Of a stretch of 64,000 bases of DNA, positions 52,946-62,152 are shown piece by piece. Location of the stretch: NCBI GenBank assembly GCA_045133615.1, contig JBGUUQ010000054.1:15541-79540 (forward strand), in the 5' to 3' direction. This stretch comes from M3 sp045133615 (GTDB taxonomy: Bacteria; Bacteroidota; Bacteroidia; Bacteroidales; Muribaculaceae). The notes beneath the pieces are model-generated. The model saw nothing but the letters and a program-made list of their open reading frames with translations. It had not been told where the DNA came from and made no database searches. The first letter of the stretch is position 1. The number at the start of each line of letters is the position of its first letter. The position numbers were made by a program, and so were the translations under genes.

Positions 52946-54466
52946 TTATTCGATAATTTCAATTGACTTATACTTTATAAATGGCTGATCTTGATATATT
53001 ATCTTAAGAATATACGAATCGCCTTTAACAAATGTCCGATTATCATCCTCCCTTCCAATATATTCATCTGCTATCGGGAATTTAATAAAACCAAAATCAA
53101 GTTGCCGTTTCAACAATATTTGAGTATTACTATTCTTAGATAAAATAAAAACATAACATCCATCGACAAACTCTATCGCCGAATCATTTTGTATCGGTTC
53201 TTCCAATTCTTTCATACAGACCGGATACATCTGTGCTTGTTTATGCGTTTTGCTATCCTTTGTCAATTTATATAACACCGTCTTCAAATCCGTAGGATAT
53301 CGGTTCGCTATATATGGAGACGGACTACACGTGTGAATCTTGCAACCTAAATCAAGATAAAATACCCCAATTTCACTATTATTATATGCCTCTACTACTT
53401 GTTCATATTGCTTTGAATTAAATTCTATCACTTGCATTTTATCATGATAGAATAGCACAATAAACAATGCTAAACCACCAATAATCCAACGGGATAATTT
53501 TCCATTCAAAACATTAAGCATTATAAATATTGCTGCCAAATCCATACCAAACAATTGCCGATTACAATATATTCCGATACAAAGATTCATCGCAAATAAT
53601 ATAATCCAAACATGTATCCAAAATCTGTTTTCTCGATACAATAAACTAATCGGCAATCGCTTAACGAGCAAATAATATATCAATACCGCAACAAATATGA
53701 CCGAAATCCAACCATATTTTACAAACGACACTATAGTTGATAGAAATGATACTTCTGTATAATTAATTCTATTTATCGTCGATGGAGCAAACGACAGCAC
53801 TAACAATCCGACTATTAGTCCGGTAATCATACTCCACTTAACACGTCCATATCCCTTATAATCACGTAATGCATCTATAACAACGGCTCCGACAATTCCT
53901 ATAGTCAACGCCTCTTGACCATTACCGACAATACAACTGAAAACGAACAACCCCACGCATTGCAATAAGCCACATCGTCTGACTCGATAAAATATATATA
54001 ACCATATTAATACAAGAACAAACATCCAAACAAATCCTATCTGACATGATGGCACATACTTTGTATCAAATGCAAACAGCACCAACAAAACGACCGATAT
54101 AACCTTATTTAATTCGTTCAACTTAATATTTAATAACCGAATAATAAGCATTACGAACACCACGTACACAATTGCATTTGAAACAGCAAATGCCATCTTA
54201 CCCAAAATACCGCAATACAACTGCACAAGGCAATGAGCGGCAAAACGACCATTTACCGTGAAATAATGTACAACCTGCGACTCTAATACATCTGTTAGCG
54301 ATTCTATCTCCGCTCTATCAGGGTCAAAAGGACCATCATAGCTACAAATATACTGATATGAAATATCATCCCCCGCCCAAACGCATTCATTCGAGAACAC
54401 AAACACCACTATCGCCACTACTGCGAGCATAGCGATTGAAATATATGTTCGTACCTTTACAGTCAT
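52946..54466 (-). CDS. Polytopic membrane protein, DUF6056-like (Gtr-type glycosyltransferase candidate)
   Basis: The 506-residue protein has about ten membrane helices. After the first helix comes a periplasmic loop with WAGDDISY and then HYFTVNGRFAAH; Asp-Asp in the first loop followed by NGR is a pattern of GT-C-like membrane glycosyltransferases and of DUF6056 proteins. The C-terminal part (about 350-506) is soluble. Its start directly follows the stop of the GtrB-like gene upstream, which suggests it is the lipid-linked-sugar-using partner in a Gtr-type glycosylation pair; this is inference. A/T-rich codon use suggests a different history from the neighbours. Confidence 0.78.
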   Translation of the reverse strand: MTVKVRTYISIAMLAVVAIVVFVFSNECVWAGDDISYQYICSYDGPFDPDRAEIESLTDVLESQVVHYFTVNGRFAAHCLVQLYCGILGKMAFAVSNAIVYVVFVMLIIRLLNIKLNELNKVISVVLLVLFAFDTKYVPSCQIGFVWMFVLVLIWLYIFYRVRRCGLLQCVGLFVFSCIVGNGQEALTIGIVGAVVIDALRDYKGYGRVKWSMITGLIVGLLVLSFAPSTINRINYTEVSFLSTIVSFVKYGWISVIFVAVLIYYLLVKRLPISLLYRENRFWIHVWIILFAMNLCIGIYCNRQLFGMDLAAIFIMLNVLNGKLSRWIIGGLALFIVLFYHDKMQVIEFNSKQYEQVVEAYNNSEIGVFYLDLGCKIHTCSPSPYIANRYPTDLKTVLYKLTKDSKTHKQAQMYPVCMKELEEPIQNDSAIEFVDGCYVFILSKNSNTQILLKRQLDFGFIKFPIADEYIGREDDNRTFVKGDSYILKIIYQDQPFIKYKSIEIIE

Positions 54467-55402
54467 TTAAATTTTCTCTTCGTTATATGATTCTGCAATA
54501 TATACCGGACGATTCTTTGTCTCATTGAATATGCGTCCTATATACTCCCCTATGATTCCAAGCGATATTAGTTGTACGCCGCCAAGAAACAACATGACGA
54601 CCATCAGCGTAGGAAATCCCTGTACCGGCTCTCCGACTACGATAGTTTTAACTATGATAAAACACAAATATATAAATGCGACAAGCGACACGACGAAGCC
54701 CAACACTGTTGCCATTCGCAATGGTGCGGTAGTAAAGCTCGTTAAGCCCTCTATCGCAAGATTCAATAGTCCGCCGAAATTAAACGAGGACTTCCCCTCC
54801 GTTCTATCGCCTTGTTCAAAAAGAACCTCTTTCTTTTTATAGCCTATCCAACAATACAAGCCCTTTGTGTATCGCTGGGTCTCCCGCAATTGGCGCAACG
54901 CCATGACACACCGGCGGTCGAGTAAACGGAAATCGCCTACATTCTGCAATATATCTATGCGCGTGGACTTTTGCAGCAGCGAATAATACGCCAACGTGAA
55001 TTTCTTCCGCAATATAGATTCCTTGCCTCGCTCTTTCCGACGGGCATAGATATCTTCATATCCTTCTTCCCAATGGCGCAGCATCTCCGGGATTACGGTA
55101 GGCGGATGCTGCAAGTCGGCATCCATTATTACTACACAATCGCCCGTGGCATAGTCAAAACCTGCCAACATTGCATTCTCTTTACCGAAATTTCGAGACA
55201 GATTTACATAGTTGATGCGCTTATCCGATACACGGAGTTCGCGTATCTTATCTAATGTCGAGTCTCGACTGCCATCATTGACAAACAATATCTCCCACTC
55301 GTAGCCCGACATCTCTCCCATCAGCCTACTTAGCGCGTCGTATAGCGAAGGAAGGGATGCTTCCTCGTTATATGCCGGTATCAGTATCGTTACTTTTTTC
55401 AT
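54467..55402 (-). CDS. GtrB-like polyprenyl-phosphate glycosyltransferase (GT2)
   Basis: From the ATG at 55402 the 311-residue protein has a GT2 domain (VTILIPAYNEEASL, VNDGSRDST, VIMDADLQHPP with the DxD motif, NFGKENAMLAG) and two C-terminal membrane helices, then LGEYIGRIFNETK. This is the layout of enzymes that load glucose or another sugar onto polyprenyl phosphate. A longer open frame to 55531 runs through the tRNA-His gene and is rejected. The next gene starts immediately after the stop, so the two are translated as a pair. Confidence 0.92.
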   Translation of the reverse strand: MKKVTILIPAYNEEASLPSLYDALSRLMGEMSGYEWEILFVNDGSRDSTLDKIRELRVSDKRINYVNLSRNFGKENAMLAGFDYATGDCVVIMDADLQHPPTVIPEMLRHWEEGYEDIYARRKERGKESILRKKFTLAYYSLLQKSTRIDILQNVGDFRLLDRRCVMALRQLRETQRYTKGLYCWIGYKKKEVLFEQGDRTEGKSSFNFGGLLNLAIEGLTSFTTAPLRMATVLGFVVSLVAFIYLCFIIVKTIVVGEPVQGFPTLMVVMLFLGGVQLISLGIIGEYIGRIFNETKNRPVYIAESYNEEKI

Positions 55403-55420
55403 TGAGAATCCTTTCTCCGA

Positions 55421-55428
55421 CAAATATA
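55421..55428 (-). promoter_or_regulatory. Candidate -7 element of the gtrB-like gene
   Basis: TATATTTG on the minus strand lies 18 bases before the ATG at 55402. It separates this pair from the tRNA upstream. The -33 side is only T-rich. Confidence 0.45.
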
Positions 55429-55455
55429 CTAAATTATACGCAATAACTAAAAATG

Positions 55456-55488
55456 AAAGAGTCTGCAAGTATAAACTTACAGACTCTT

Positions 55489-55489
<1 letters not shown>
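55456..55489 (-). terminator. Terminator of tRNA-His
   Basis: AAAGAGTCTGCAAGT (55456-55470) pairs with ACTTACAGACTCTTT (55475-55489) with one G-U type mismatch. It begins at the 3' end of the tRNA and is followed on the minus strand by CATTTTTAG. Confidence 0.75.
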
Positions 55490-55566
<77 letters not shown>

Positions 55567-55578
55567 ATTTTGATGATG

Positions 55579-55608
55579 CAAAGGTACTACTATTTTTTGA
55601 ATTGGCAA
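55579..55608 (-). promoter_or_regulatory. tRNA-His promoter (-33/-7)
   Basis: On the minus strand TTG (55606-55608) is followed after 19 bases by TACCTTTG (55579-55586), 12 bases before the tRNA 5' end. Confidence 0.7.
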
Positions 55609-55617
55609 TACATTTCG

Positions 55618-56718
55618 CTATTTTTTTGCATCAAATATTGCTTTTTTTGTCACTATTTTCGTTGTATCACGGGGCACACCGCGATTATGTTTTTTGAAAA
55701 TCGCCTCCGCTGCTTGCGTAAACGCCTTACACTGAGTACTCCAAGCCCCTTCTGTCAAGTTTTCCACCGGAACAAGGCGATAATTTTTACCACTTCCTGA
55801 AGGCACGGTAAATACCAATCGATAACTCGGCATCGCGATTCGGGCATCGCCATCAGCATCGCGATAGAGAGAAACTTTCACCATCGCCCCCCCGCGAGTA
55901 TCACGAGTTTTCATATTGGAAATAAAATTACCTAATGAATACACCAACAATATATTTTTGCTATACTTCTCACTATATCGCATCTCCATAGGCTGAATTA
56001 CATGAGGATGCCCTCCGATAATCAAGTCTACGCCAAGATTACATAGATAATCAGCGAGCGACTTTTGTGACTGATGAGGTAGCAATTGATATTCATTTCC
56101 CCAATGGATGCAAGCGGTTATGATTTCCGCACCCGCCGCACGTACACGCTCCACATCTTTGGCAATCAATTCTCGATCAATATAGTCGACCACTACATTG
56201 CCTTGTATCGCGATTCCGTTAGTCCCATATGTATAATTAAGAAATGCGACCTTAAACCCTTTTATATTCACTATTTCTGTTATCAAAGAGTCTCTCTCTG
56301 CTTGATTTCGATAAGTACCTACATGCGGTATATGGTTTCGGTCAAGAATATCAAGAGTTGTTCTCACCCCTTTATCTCTACGATCAAGGCAATGATTATT
56401 TGCGGTAAGCATCATATCAAACCCTGCGGCATAAAGTGCTTGCGCATAGCTTTCAGGAGCGTTAAAACAAGGATAACCGGTGAAATTGCTTTCTCCAAGC
56501 GGAGTTTCAAGGTTCACCACGGCATAGTCCGCATCTTCGATATATGATTGAACGGAGGCAAAGCACTCCGAATAGTCGTATTCCCCTCCATTGCGGCGAG
56601 CGGCATCAAGTTGTCCCTGATGTTGCATGGCATCGCCGGCAAAAACAATCTCCGCCTCGTCGTAGCACCCCGACAGAAGTGCTACGAGCGATAGCAGAAG
56701 TGTGTGAAGTAATGTCAT
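55618..56718 (-). CDS. CapA-family metallophosphatase-like lipoprotein
   Basis: The 366-residue protein begins with a lipoprotein signal (LLSGC, Cys18) and carries the PGA_cap domain: FAGDAMQHQGQ, AVVNLETPLG, LTANNHCLDRR and IIGGHPHVIQPME with the metal-site residues Asp, Asn and His. CapA homologues were named for poly-gamma-glutamate capsule assembly, but most act as calcineurin-like phosphoesterases of unknown substrate. The gene lies one base after folD and is likely in that run; the tRNA follows downstream with its own promoter. Confidence 0.88.
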   Translation of the reverse strand: MTLLHTLLLSLVALLSGCYDEAEIVFAGDAMQHQGQLDAARRNGGEYDYSECFASVQSYIEDADYAVVNLETPLGESNFTGYPCFNAPESYAQALYAAGFDMMLTANNHCLDRRDKGVRTTLDILDRNHIPHVGTYRNQAERDSLITEIVNIKGFKVAFLNYTYGTNGIAIQGNVVVDYIDRELIAKDVERVRAAGAEIITACIHWGNEYQLLPHQSQKSLADYLCNLGVDLIIGGHPHVIQPMEMRYSEKYSKNILLVYSLGNFISNMKTRDTRGGAMVKVSLYRDADGDARIAMPSYRLVFTVPSGSGKNYRLVPVENLTEGAWSTQCKAFTQAAEAIFKKHNRGVPRDTTKIVTKKAIFDAKK

Positions 56719-56719
56719 T

Positions 56720-57598
56720 TTAGTATATCTCGTGACGAGCAGCCAAGAGAGTATTTTTCATCAATGAACAAATAGTCATCGGTCCCACACCACCGGGAAC
56801 AGGTGTAATATAAGCGCACTTTTCAGCTACATTTTCAAAATCGACATCACCACGAAGGCGGAATCCGCTCTTACGAGTTGCATCGGGAACACGAGTTGTT
56901 CCGACATCAATGATTGTAGCTCCGGGCTTCACCATATCCTCGGTCACGAAGCCGGGACGACCAAGTGCCGCGATTATAATATCGGCCTCACGACATATTT
57001 CTTTGATATTCTTTGTCGAACTGTGGCAAACTGTCACTGTTGCATCTCCAGGGTTGCTCTTTTGCATCATCAACGATGCCACAGGCTTACCCACAATATT
57101 GCTACGACCAAGCACCACGCAATTAGCTCCCTTTGTATTGATATTATAGCGGGCCAAAAGTTCCATAATGCCCGACGGAGTGGCAGATACATAACACGGC
57201 AAACCGATTGACATACGACCAACGTTGATCGGATGGAATCCGTCAACATCCTTGCGATAATCGATTGCCTCAATCACTTTTTGCTCCGAAATATGCTTGG
57301 GTAAAGGAAGTTGTACGATAAAACCGTCAACACTTTCGTCTTTATTCAATCCATCGATAGCTTCGAGCAATTCTGCTTCGGTGATTGTGTCCTCATAACG
57401 AATGAGTGTAGATTGGAAACCGCATTGTTCACAAGCCTTGACCTTGTGAGCCACATAAGTTTCGCTACCGCCGTCATGACCGACAAGTATTGCGGCCAAA
57501 TGCGGGCGTTTCTTGCCCTCGGCAACCATCTGCTCCACAGTTGCAGCAATTTCTCTCTTTATATCGTCAGAAATTTTCTTTCCGTCAATAAGTTCCAT
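56720..57598 (-). CDS. folD: Methylenetetrahydrofolate dehydrogenase/cyclohydrolase
   Basis: The 292-residue bifunctional enzyme interconverts methylene- and formyl-tetrahydrofolate. Visible motifs are YVAHKVKACEQCGF with the catalytic Lys, the VDGFHPINVGR region with QLPLPKH before it, VVLGRSNIVGKP for NADP binding and PVPGGVGPMTICSLM. Normal length. It lies 36 bases after ffh and one base before the capA-like gene. Confidence 0.96.
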   Translation of the reverse strand: MELIDGKKISDDIKREIAATVEQMVAEGKKRPHLAAILVGHDGGSETYVAHKVKACEQCGFQSTLIRYEDTITEAELLEAIDGLNKDESVDGFIVQLPLPKHISEQKVIEAIDYRKDVDGFHPINVGRMSIGLPCYVSATPSGIMELLARYNINTKGANCVVLGRSNIVGKPVASLMMQKSNPGDATVTVCHSSTKNIKEICREADIIIAALGRPGFVTEDMVKPGATIIDVGTTRVPDATRKSGFRLRGDVDFENVAEKCAYITPVPGGVGPMTICSLMKNTLLAARHEIY

Positions 57599-57634
57599 AG
57601 TCTCTGTCTTTATTTTTTAAGTGAATCAATATTT

Positions 57635-58966
57635 TTAGTGAGGACGACGCATTCCACGCATCATCTTCATCGGATTTTTCATCGTGGTAGCCATCTTCAT
57701 CATCTTGCGAGTTTCTTCAAACTGCTTGAGCAGACGATTTACCTCCTGAATCGAAGTACCCGAACCCTTTGCGATACGTTGGCGACGGCTGCCGTTGATG
57801 ATTTCGGGCATTTCGCGCTCCTTAGCAGTCATTGAGTAAATGATGGCTTCGATTCCCTTGAATGCATTATCGTCGATGTCGAGGTCTTTAATAGCTTTAC
57901 CCACACCGGGGATCATCGAAGCGAGGTCTTTCAAGTTACCCATCTTCTTAATCTGCTGTATCTGATTGAGGAAGTCATTGAAGTTAAATTGATTTTTAGC
58001 TATCTTACGCTGAAGTTCACGAGCTTCCTTTTCGTCAAATTGCTGTTGAGCACGTTCCACGAGCGACACAATATCACCCATACCGAGAATACGATCGGCC
58101 ATACGCGACGGGTGGAACAAATCGAGTGCCTCAAGTTTTTCACCAGTTCCGACAAATTTGATAGGCTTGTCAACGACTGTACGAATAGATAATGCCGCAC
58201 CACCTCTTGTATCACCATCGAGTTTGGTCAAAACCACACCATCGAAATCAAGTCGGTCGTTAAATTCTTTAGCGGTATTTACGGCGTCCTGACCGGTCAT
58301 CGAGTCAACCACAAAGAGAGTTTCATGGGGCTTGATGGCTTTCTTGATAGCTTCGATTTCATCCATCATCTGCTCATCCACAGCCAAGCGACCGGCAGTA
58401 TCGACAATTACCAAATCCAAATGATTTGCTTTTGCATAAGCAATTGCATTTTCGGCAATCTTAACCGGATTTTTGCTTTCCGGCTCGCTATATACAGGCA
58501 CTTCAATTTGCTCTCCAAGCACTTTCAACTGCTCGATTGCAGCAGGACGATACACGTCGCAAGCCACAAGCAACGGACGGCGAGCTTTTTCGCTCTTAAG
58601 TTTACGGGCAAGTTTTCCCGACAAAGTAGTTTTACCCGAACCTTGCAATCCTGACATAAGGATTACCGTGGGATTGCCGGCAAGGTTAATCGGTGCCGTA
58701 TCGCCCCCCATAAGAGTTGTCAACTCATCATGGACAATCTTCACCATCAACTCTTGCGGTTTGATGGCATTGATTACGTTTTGACCTAAAGCTTTTGTTT
58801 TTACCGTATCGGTAAACTGCTTTGCCACTTTATAGTTTACGTCGGCTTCAATAAGTGCGCGACGCACATCTTTAAGGGTGTCGGCTACATTGATTTCGGT
58901 AATTTTGCCTTGACCTTTAAGGATTTTGAAGCTGCGTTCCAGTCTTTCGCTTAGATTTTCAAACAT
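57635..58966 (-). CDS. ffh: Signal recognition particle protein Ffh
   Basis: The 443-residue GTPase targets nascent inner-membrane proteins. The NG domain has GLQGSGKTTLSGKLA (about 106-120), the DTAGRL switch, TKLDGDTRGG and the closing motif; the M domain is rich in methionine and ends in MKNPMKMMRGMRRPH. It belongs to the minus-strand run panC, panD, ffh, folD, capA-like. No 4.5S RNA gene was seen next to it. Confidence 0.97.
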   Translation of the reverse strand: MFENLSERLERSFKILKGQGKITEINVADTLKDVRRALIEADVNYKVAKQFTDTVKTKALGQNVINAIKPQELMVKIVHDELTTLMGGDTAPINLAGNPTVILMSGLQGSGKTTLSGKLARKLKSEKARRPLLVACDVYRPAAIEQLKVLGEQIEVPVYSEPESKNPVKIAENAIAYAKANHLDLVIVDTAGRLAVDEQMMDEIEAIKKAIKPHETLFVVDSMTGQDAVNTAKEFNDRLDFDGVVLTKLDGDTRGGAALSIRTVVDKPIKFVGTGEKLEALDLFHPSRMADRILGMGDIVSLVERAQQQFDEKEARELQRKIAKNQFNFNDFLNQIQQIKKMGNLKDLASMIPGVGKAIKDLDIDDNAFKGIEAIIYSMTAKEREMPEIINGSRRQRIAKGSGTSIQEVNRLLKQFEETRKMMKMATTMKNPMKMMRGMRRPH

Positions 58967-59007
58967 CGTGCGGTGTCTTTATATATTTTGTGTGAAAGAA
59001 TTATTTT

Positions 59008-59373
59008 TTATTTCGATTGATTGACGAGTCTATTGGTTGCCGTATCGGGGAAAACGACCCATGGTTTGAAATTTTTAGCCTCTTCAAACGGCATCATGGC
59101 ATAGCTCATAATAATCACTATGTCGCCACGCTGCACCTTTCTTGCAGCCGCCCCATTAAGACATATAACACCCGATCCTCGTTCTCCTTTGATTACGTAA
59201 GTGTCAAATCGTTCGCCATTGTTGTTGTTGACAATATAGACTCTCTCTCCGGCAATGATATTGGCGGCATCCATCAAGTCTTCGTCGATGGTTATCGACC
59301 CTATGTAGTCGAGACAAGCCTCGGTGACTGTCACTCGGTGAATTTTTGATTTCACCACTTCCACTTGCATCAT
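59008..59373 (-). CDS. panD: Aspartate 1-decarboxylase
   Basis: The 121-residue protein makes beta-alanine for pantothenate. It has the self-cleavage site YIGSITIDEDLMDAA, where the Gly-Ser bond is cut to form the pyruvoyl group, and the conserved GERGSGVICLNGAAARKV. The second Met (59370) is also a possible start and matches the usual length equally well. It follows panC by 14 bases and precedes ffh by 41. Confidence 0.96.
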   Translation of the reverse strand: MMQVEVVKSKIHRVTVTEACLDYIGSITIDEDLMDAANIIAGERVYIVNNNNGERFDTYVIKGERGSGVICLNGAAARKVQRGDIVIIMSYAMMPFEEAKNFKPWVVFPDTATNRLVNQSK

Positions 59374-59387
59374 ATCGGCGTTGCTTT

Positions 59388-60227
59388 TTAATACTTAATA
59401 TTGTCGATTAGTCTTACATCTCCGAGATAGACCGTAATACAACCCACTGCCTGCTTGGCATCTTTCCAATCGGGAATCGGTTGCATTGTCAGAGCATCCA
59501 CTATTTCGTAATACTCAACTTCCATCTCTTTGTATGCATTAATTTCATCTATTACGTGTTGCTTCGTTTCCGCTACACCATGACATTTGGCATATTCAAG
59601 GCTTTCGGCAAGAATGCGTGCGATATTCGGAGCTATCGAGCGCTGTTCGGCAGATAATCTCACATTACGGCTACTCATTGCCAATCCGTCGTCATGACGC
59701 TTGATCGGGCACTCTACTATTTCGATTTTGATGCCTTCAATTTCCACCATACGCTTTATCACGGCAATCTGTTGGAAATCCTTTTCGCCGAAATATGCGC
59801 GATCCGGCTCAACCATGCGGAACAATTTGCTTACGATTTGAGCTACGCCATTGAAATGACCGGGACGCATTGCCCCCTCCATCACGTCAGCCACCGGACC
59901 GAGGTCAAATACTCGATTGTCGGGCTCGGGATATATCTCTTCAACCGATGGAATAAATGCAAAATCCACGCCGGCAGCTTCAAGTTTTTGGCAATCGGCT
60001 TCCTCCGTGCGGGGATATGTGCGCAAATCATCCGGATTATTAAACTGGGTAGGGTTAACGAATACGCTTACCACTACAATATCGTTGTCGGCACGTGCCT
60101 TGTCTATCAAAGAAACATGGCCGGCATGAAGGGCACCCATCGTCGGCACCAAACCGACTGAGCATCCTTGAGCACGCGAAACGGCTACTTCGCTACGAAG
60201 CTCTTCGACTGTACGTATTATTTTCAT
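59388..60227 (-). CDS. panC: Pantothenate synthetase
   Basis: The 279-residue enzyme joins pantoate and beta-alanine with ATP. The nucleotide-binding motif PTMGALHAGHVSLI is near residue 29, followed by FVNPTQFN, GEKDFQQ and the flexible loop KRHDDGLAMSSRN. It heads the run with panD and is preceded by a full-consensus promoter. Length is typical. Confidence 0.97.
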   Translation of the reverse strand: MKIIRTVEELRSEVAVSRAQGCSVGLVPTMGALHAGHVSLIDKARADNDIVVVSVFVNPTQFNNPDDLRTYPRTEEADCQKLEAAGVDFAFIPSVEEIYPEPDNRVFDLGPVADVMEGAMRPGHFNGVAQIVSKLFRMVEPDRAYFGEKDFQQIAVIKRMVEIEGIKIEIVECPIKRHDDGLAMSSRNVRLSAEQRSIAPNIARILAESLEYAKCHGVAETKQHVIDEINAYKEMEVEYYEIVDALTMQPIPDWKDAKQAVGCITVYLGDVRLIDNIKY

Positions 60228-60258
60228 CTATATAGCTTATAAGCTGATTAATCGTCTG

Positions 60259-60290
60259 CAAAATTACGCAATAAATCGCGTATTGCCAAA
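60259..60290 (-). promoter_or_regulatory. panC promoter (-33/-7)
   Basis: On the minus strand TTTG (60287-60290) is followed after 20 bases by TAATTTTG (60259-60266), 31 bases before the panC ATG. Confidence 0.75.
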
Positions 60291-60325
60291 ATTAATCCTA
60301 TACAGCCATGCCTTTTCGACCTTTT

Positions 60326-60739
60326 TCATTTCATCGAAGCGACAAAATCGCGTACCACTTCTGTCATCTGGCTTAATCCGACTACTCCATCGAGTCGGCT
60401 TTCAAGAGGACATCGGCCGGTACCGGCTCGATTGATAATATGCTCGACGAGCACAGCATACTCACCTTTTATCCCTGCCTCATCAAGTATAGACAATGCC
60501 CTGCGACTTATCACATCGACATAATACTGTCGCACTCCGGAGACAACCATCAACACAGCCGCACCGGCGCCCACCACCTTATCAGCAGTTCGTGCCCCTC
60601 GCAGGACATTAGGAGTCTCGGTGTATAGTTGATACAAATCGCTCACTCCTCGCCCACGATATGTACTTATCACCCCATCAGCACTCTCCACCACAAGCGA
60701 ATATCCGCCATCGTGGAGCAAATCGACCAATCGCCGCAT
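60326..60739 (-). CDS. DUF1893 family protein
   Basis: From the ATG at 60739 the protein is 137 residues, matching DUF1893: a start with LHDGGYSLVVES, the GVSDLYQLYTE segment, GARTADKVVGAGAAVLMV and the late Cys in GRCPLESRL. A DUF1893 protein structure resembles nucleotide-deaminase-like folds, by my memory, but no function is proven. Its ATG overlaps the stop of the aldo/keto reductase gene (TGATG), so translation is coupled. A longer TTG-started frame to 60850 lies inside the reductase gene and is rejected. Confidence 0.85.
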   Translation of the reverse strand: MRRLVDLLHDGGYSLVVESADGVISTYRGRGVSDLYQLYTETPNVLRGARTADKVVGAGAAVLMVVSGVRQYYVDVISRRALSILDEAGIKGEYAVLVEHIINRAGTGRCPLESRLDGVVGLSQMTEVVRDFVASMK

Positions 60740-62133
60740 CAAAGAGTCTCCTGCTTTAATTGCTCCACATATGCATCGATACGAGCCATCTGTTGTGGGA
60801 TATCGATACGCTGCGGGCAATGCGACTTGCACACACCGCAACCGATACAATGGTTCGCCTGACGCAATTTCGGCACTTTTCGATCATAGCCTACGAGGAA
60901 TATCCGTCTTGCCTCGGCATAATCCGGATCTTGAGAACTCAACGGCACATTTCCTTCATTTACACACTTGTTATAGTGAGCAAACACCATCGGAATATCG
61001 ATACCATAAGGACATGGCATACAATATTTACAATCCGTACACGGCACAGTAGGCAATTTCACAATCATATCCGCCGCCTTTTTAAGAATCACTTGTTCCT
61101 CGTCGGTCAATGGGTCGAGCGGACAATATGTGCGCAAATTATCCGTAAGATGCTCTTTATAGGTCATACCACTAAGCACAGTCAAAACACCTTCGGGTGT
61201 TCCGGCAAAACGGAATGCCCATGAAGCTATGGAATCTTCGGGACGGTATGATTTCAATATTTCCATTGAATGATTATTCAGCGAAGCCAACCGACCACCG
61301 AGCAGCGGCTCCATAATTACCGCCGGTATGTTTCGCTTGCGCAATTCATTGTACAGATAATCTGCATTTATCCCATCTCCATTAATCTCACCTGCGTGAT
61401 ACCAATCGACATAGTTGAGCTGTATCTGCACAAAATCCCACTGATATTTATCATGTCGAGCAAGCATCTCGTCAAACACGGCTATGTCGCCGTGAAACGA
61501 GAAACCGAGATTGCGAATACGCCCTGCTTTACGTTCCTGAAGTAGAAAATCAAGCATTCCGTTCTCGATATACCGCTGATTGACTTTCTCCATTCCGCCT
61601 CCGCCAATGGCATGAAGCAGGTAATAATCGATATAATCGGTCTGCAAATCCTTGAACGATTTACGATACATGACAATCGAAGCCTCACGACTCCATGTCG
61701 ACGGAGCGAAATTCGACAGTTTGGTCGCGATAAACACCTTTTCTCGTGGCACTTGTTGCAAAGCAATACCAAGTGCTTTTTCCGACTCCCCTTTACAATA
61801 AGCGGGGGATGTGTCGTAATAGTTCACTCCATGTTCATAGGCCGTCTTCACCAAATCATTCACGGCATTTTGGTCTATGATGCTATTGCCGTCGCGTGTC
61901 GCTTTTGTCGGCCAACGCATTGCGCCATAACCGAGTATCGACACCTTATCGCCTGTGTTTTGATTTATACGATAAGTCATCTCACCTTCTCCGGCATTCG
62001 GAGTGCGCTTCCCTTCCGAAGCAACGCTTTTCACTGCATCACCCGCACATCCCGCGAGAACAGCAGTCGCCCCGACTCCCATATAACGCAAAAAACCACG
62101 ACGATTTATCTTGTTGTTATCCTGATTGTTCAT
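60739..62133 (-). CDS. Aldo/keto reductase with C-terminal 4Fe-4S ferredoxin domain
   Basis: From the ATG at 62133 the protein is 464 residues. It starts with a twin-arginine-like and lipobox leader (INRRGFLRYMG, then AVLAGC), so it is probably exported and may be lipid-anchored. The aldo/keto reductase barrel has ILGYGAMRWP, the YYDTSPAYCKGESE motif with the catalytic Tyr, IATKLS and FSFHGD. Two 4Fe-4S clusters follow: CTDCKYCMPCPYG and CIGCGVCKSHCPQ. A longer start at 62196 overlaps the upstream gene and is rejected. It sits 19 bases after the ferredoxin-like membrane protein gene. Confidence 0.9.
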   Translation of the reverse strand: MNNQDNNKINRRGFLRYMGVGATAVLAGCAGDAVKSVASEGKRTPNAGEGEMTYRINQNTGDKVSILGYGAMRWPTKATRDGNSIIDQNAVNDLVKTAYEHGVNYYDTSPAYCKGESEKALGIALQQVPREKVFIATKLSNFAPSTWSREASIVMYRKSFKDLQTDYIDYYLLHAIGGGGMEKVNQRYIENGMLDFLLQERKAGRIRNLGFSFHGDIAVFDEMLARHDKYQWDFVQIQLNYVDWYHAGEINGDGINADYLYNELRKRNIPAVIMEPLLGGRLASLNNHSMEILKSYRPEDSIASWAFRFAGTPEGVLTVLSGMTYKEHLTDNLRTYCPLDPLTDEEQVILKKAADMIVKLPTVPCTDCKYCMPCPYGIDIPMVFAHYNKCVNEGNVPLSSQDPDYAEARRIFLVGYDRKVPKLRQANHCIGCGVCKSHCPQRIDIPQQMARIDAYVEQLKQETL

Positions 62134-62152
62134 GTTTGTCTTGTTTTGTCGG

